A DNA stretch of 64,000 nucleotides from Dyadobacter sp. 3J3 (lineage in GTDB: Bacteria; Bacteroidota; Bacteroidia; Cytophagales; Spirosomataceae): positions 21,971-85,970 of the forward strand of contig NZ_VTOL01000020.1 in NCBI RefSeq assembly GCF_009801115.1, in the 5' to 3' direction. The position numbers were made by a program, and so were the translations under genes. The notes under the pieces were generated by a model, which saw nothing but the letters and a program-made list of their open reading frames with translations, did no database searches and was not told the origin of the DNA. Positions 63,470 to 64,000 of the stretch are shown here, piece after piece (within the stretch, counting starts at the first letter, position 1; each line of letters opens with the position of its first letter).

Positions 63470-63859
63470 CTACCAACTTCCCAATTGATCTTCGCTAAAT
63501 TCAATTGTAAATTCACCAATCGTATCTTTATTTTCTGGAATCAGAACCAGACATCTGGTTTCTCCTGCATTCATTGCTTCTTCCCCTGTTGCATTTGGCT
63601 TTATTTTAGACAAATTTCCGTGCAGATGATCTATAGGAACACATTCCTTTATAAGGTAAGCATCCGAACGATTCTCACAGTCTGAGAAATAACCAACTCC
63701 AACCTTACCATCCAGGAAACCTTTATATTTATATAAAAGTCTTCCGGCATTAATATGATACTGATATGTTATTATTACAGGTTTGCCCTCGATCTTTACT
63801 GCTCGTTTTTCTGAGTAGGTCTTCGGACCACCGCAACTACCTAAAAGTATTGAGAGCAA
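63470..63859 (-). CDS. Small lipoprotein of unknown function, uncertain start
   Basis: 129 residues from a TTG at 63859 (MLSILLGSCGGPKTYSEK). The lipobox LGSC is clear, but eight residues are too few for a signal peptide. The frame is open further left without an ATG or GTG, and an ATT at 63874 would give the ideal signal IKILSLLSILLGSCGG. The true start may therefore be this ATT, or the annotated TTG may be too short. The rest (ITYQYHINAGRLLYKYKGFLDGKVGVGYFSDCE) has no recognised domain. It is probably an envelope lipoprotein. The start needs an experiment. Confidence 0.55.
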   Translation of the reverse strand: MLSILLGSCGGPKTYSEKRAVKIEGKPVIITYQYHINAGRLLYKYKGFLDGKVGVGYFSDCENRSDAYLIKECVPIDHLHGNLSKIKPNATGEEAMNAGETRCLVLIPENKDTIGEFTIEFSEDQLGSW

Positions 63860-63919
63860 GGATAATATCTTAATAACCTGAGTTCGATTAATAATTGGCA
63901 GGAAAAATAGAGTTTAAAA

Positions 63920-63999
63920 TTGGTAAGATTCTACATTCTTTGTATATTTAAGTATCTCACATTCAAATATATAACAGAAATAATCATGAATCTTACCAA
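63920..63999. repeat. Perfect 12-base inverted repeat at the right edge
   Basis: TTGGTAAGATTC (63920-63931) and GAATCTTACCAA (63988-63999) are exact reverse complements 56 bases apart. The right copy starts two bases into a possible coding start ATG (63986) reading MNLTK to the edge. It may be the end of a mobile element or a leader fold, but the window stops here. Confidence 0.4.
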
Positions 64000-64000
64000 G

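Overview
The window looks like a chromosomal segment of a Bacteroidota bacterium of the order Cytophagales, most likely Dyadobacter or a close relative in the Spirosomataceae. This is inferred from gene content, since no rRNA is present. The clues are TonB-dependent receptor and DUF4249 proteins, a T9SS sorting domain, a fused SecDF, a long SecA ending in a KNGECVVIE-type tail, BshC, an IspH of about 407 residues, weak ribosome binding sites, and promoters of the Bacteroidota type (TTTG, about 19 bases, TAnnTTTG). I saw no tRNA, rRNA, CRISPR array, complete insertion sequence or prophage.

Layout. 1-3018: the start of a sugar-nucleotide epimerase cut by the edge, a small lipoprotein and an M3 oligopeptidase. 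3208-8935: a four-gene cassette of ECF sigma factor, one-pass TPR membrane protein, subtilisin-like protease and TPR-CHAT protease; this is the most interesting part. 8936-10201: DctA. 10350-14921: a heme uptake and handling operon (CxCC protein, HmuT, HmuU, HmuV, HmuS) behind a promoter with an overlapping palindrome. 14687-15079: two kinds of repeat DNA. 15088-20538: a bacterial alpha-2-macroglobulin. 20730-26083: IspH, an ECF sigma/anti-sigma/secreted protein operon and BshC. 26406-28340 and 36287-37541: an acyl-CoA dehydrogenase and a thiolase, 8 kb apart, sharing a near-perfect operator. 28378-35930: extracellular and polysaccharide genes (a T9SS-exported glycosidase-like protein, two glycosyltransferases, a lipoprotein hydrolase and an acyltransferase).

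37629-50685 is mostly housekeeping: PspC protein, SecA, phosphatidylserine decarboxylase, rhomboid, polyprenyl synthase, class IV aminotransferase, ThiL, a lipoprotein, a cytochrome b5-like protein, a BadF-type kinase, a two-component pair and L28. 50821-61573: FolK, a TonB receptor with its DUF4249 partner, a P1 peptidase, a small exported protein, SecDF and an amino acid permease. 61647-63859: LhgO and two unrecognised genes.

The genes that clearly work together are the heme operon, the two beta-oxidation genes under one operator, the two sigma/anti-sigma units, the receptor/DUF4249 pair, and SecA with SecDF (both in protein export but not adjacent). In the CHAT cassette, two proteases sit in one transcription unit with a sigma factor and its probable membrane-bound antagonist. 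This suggests that proteolysis controls transcription, by analogy with Csx29/Csx30/sigma in type III-E CRISPR but without any CRISPR genes here.
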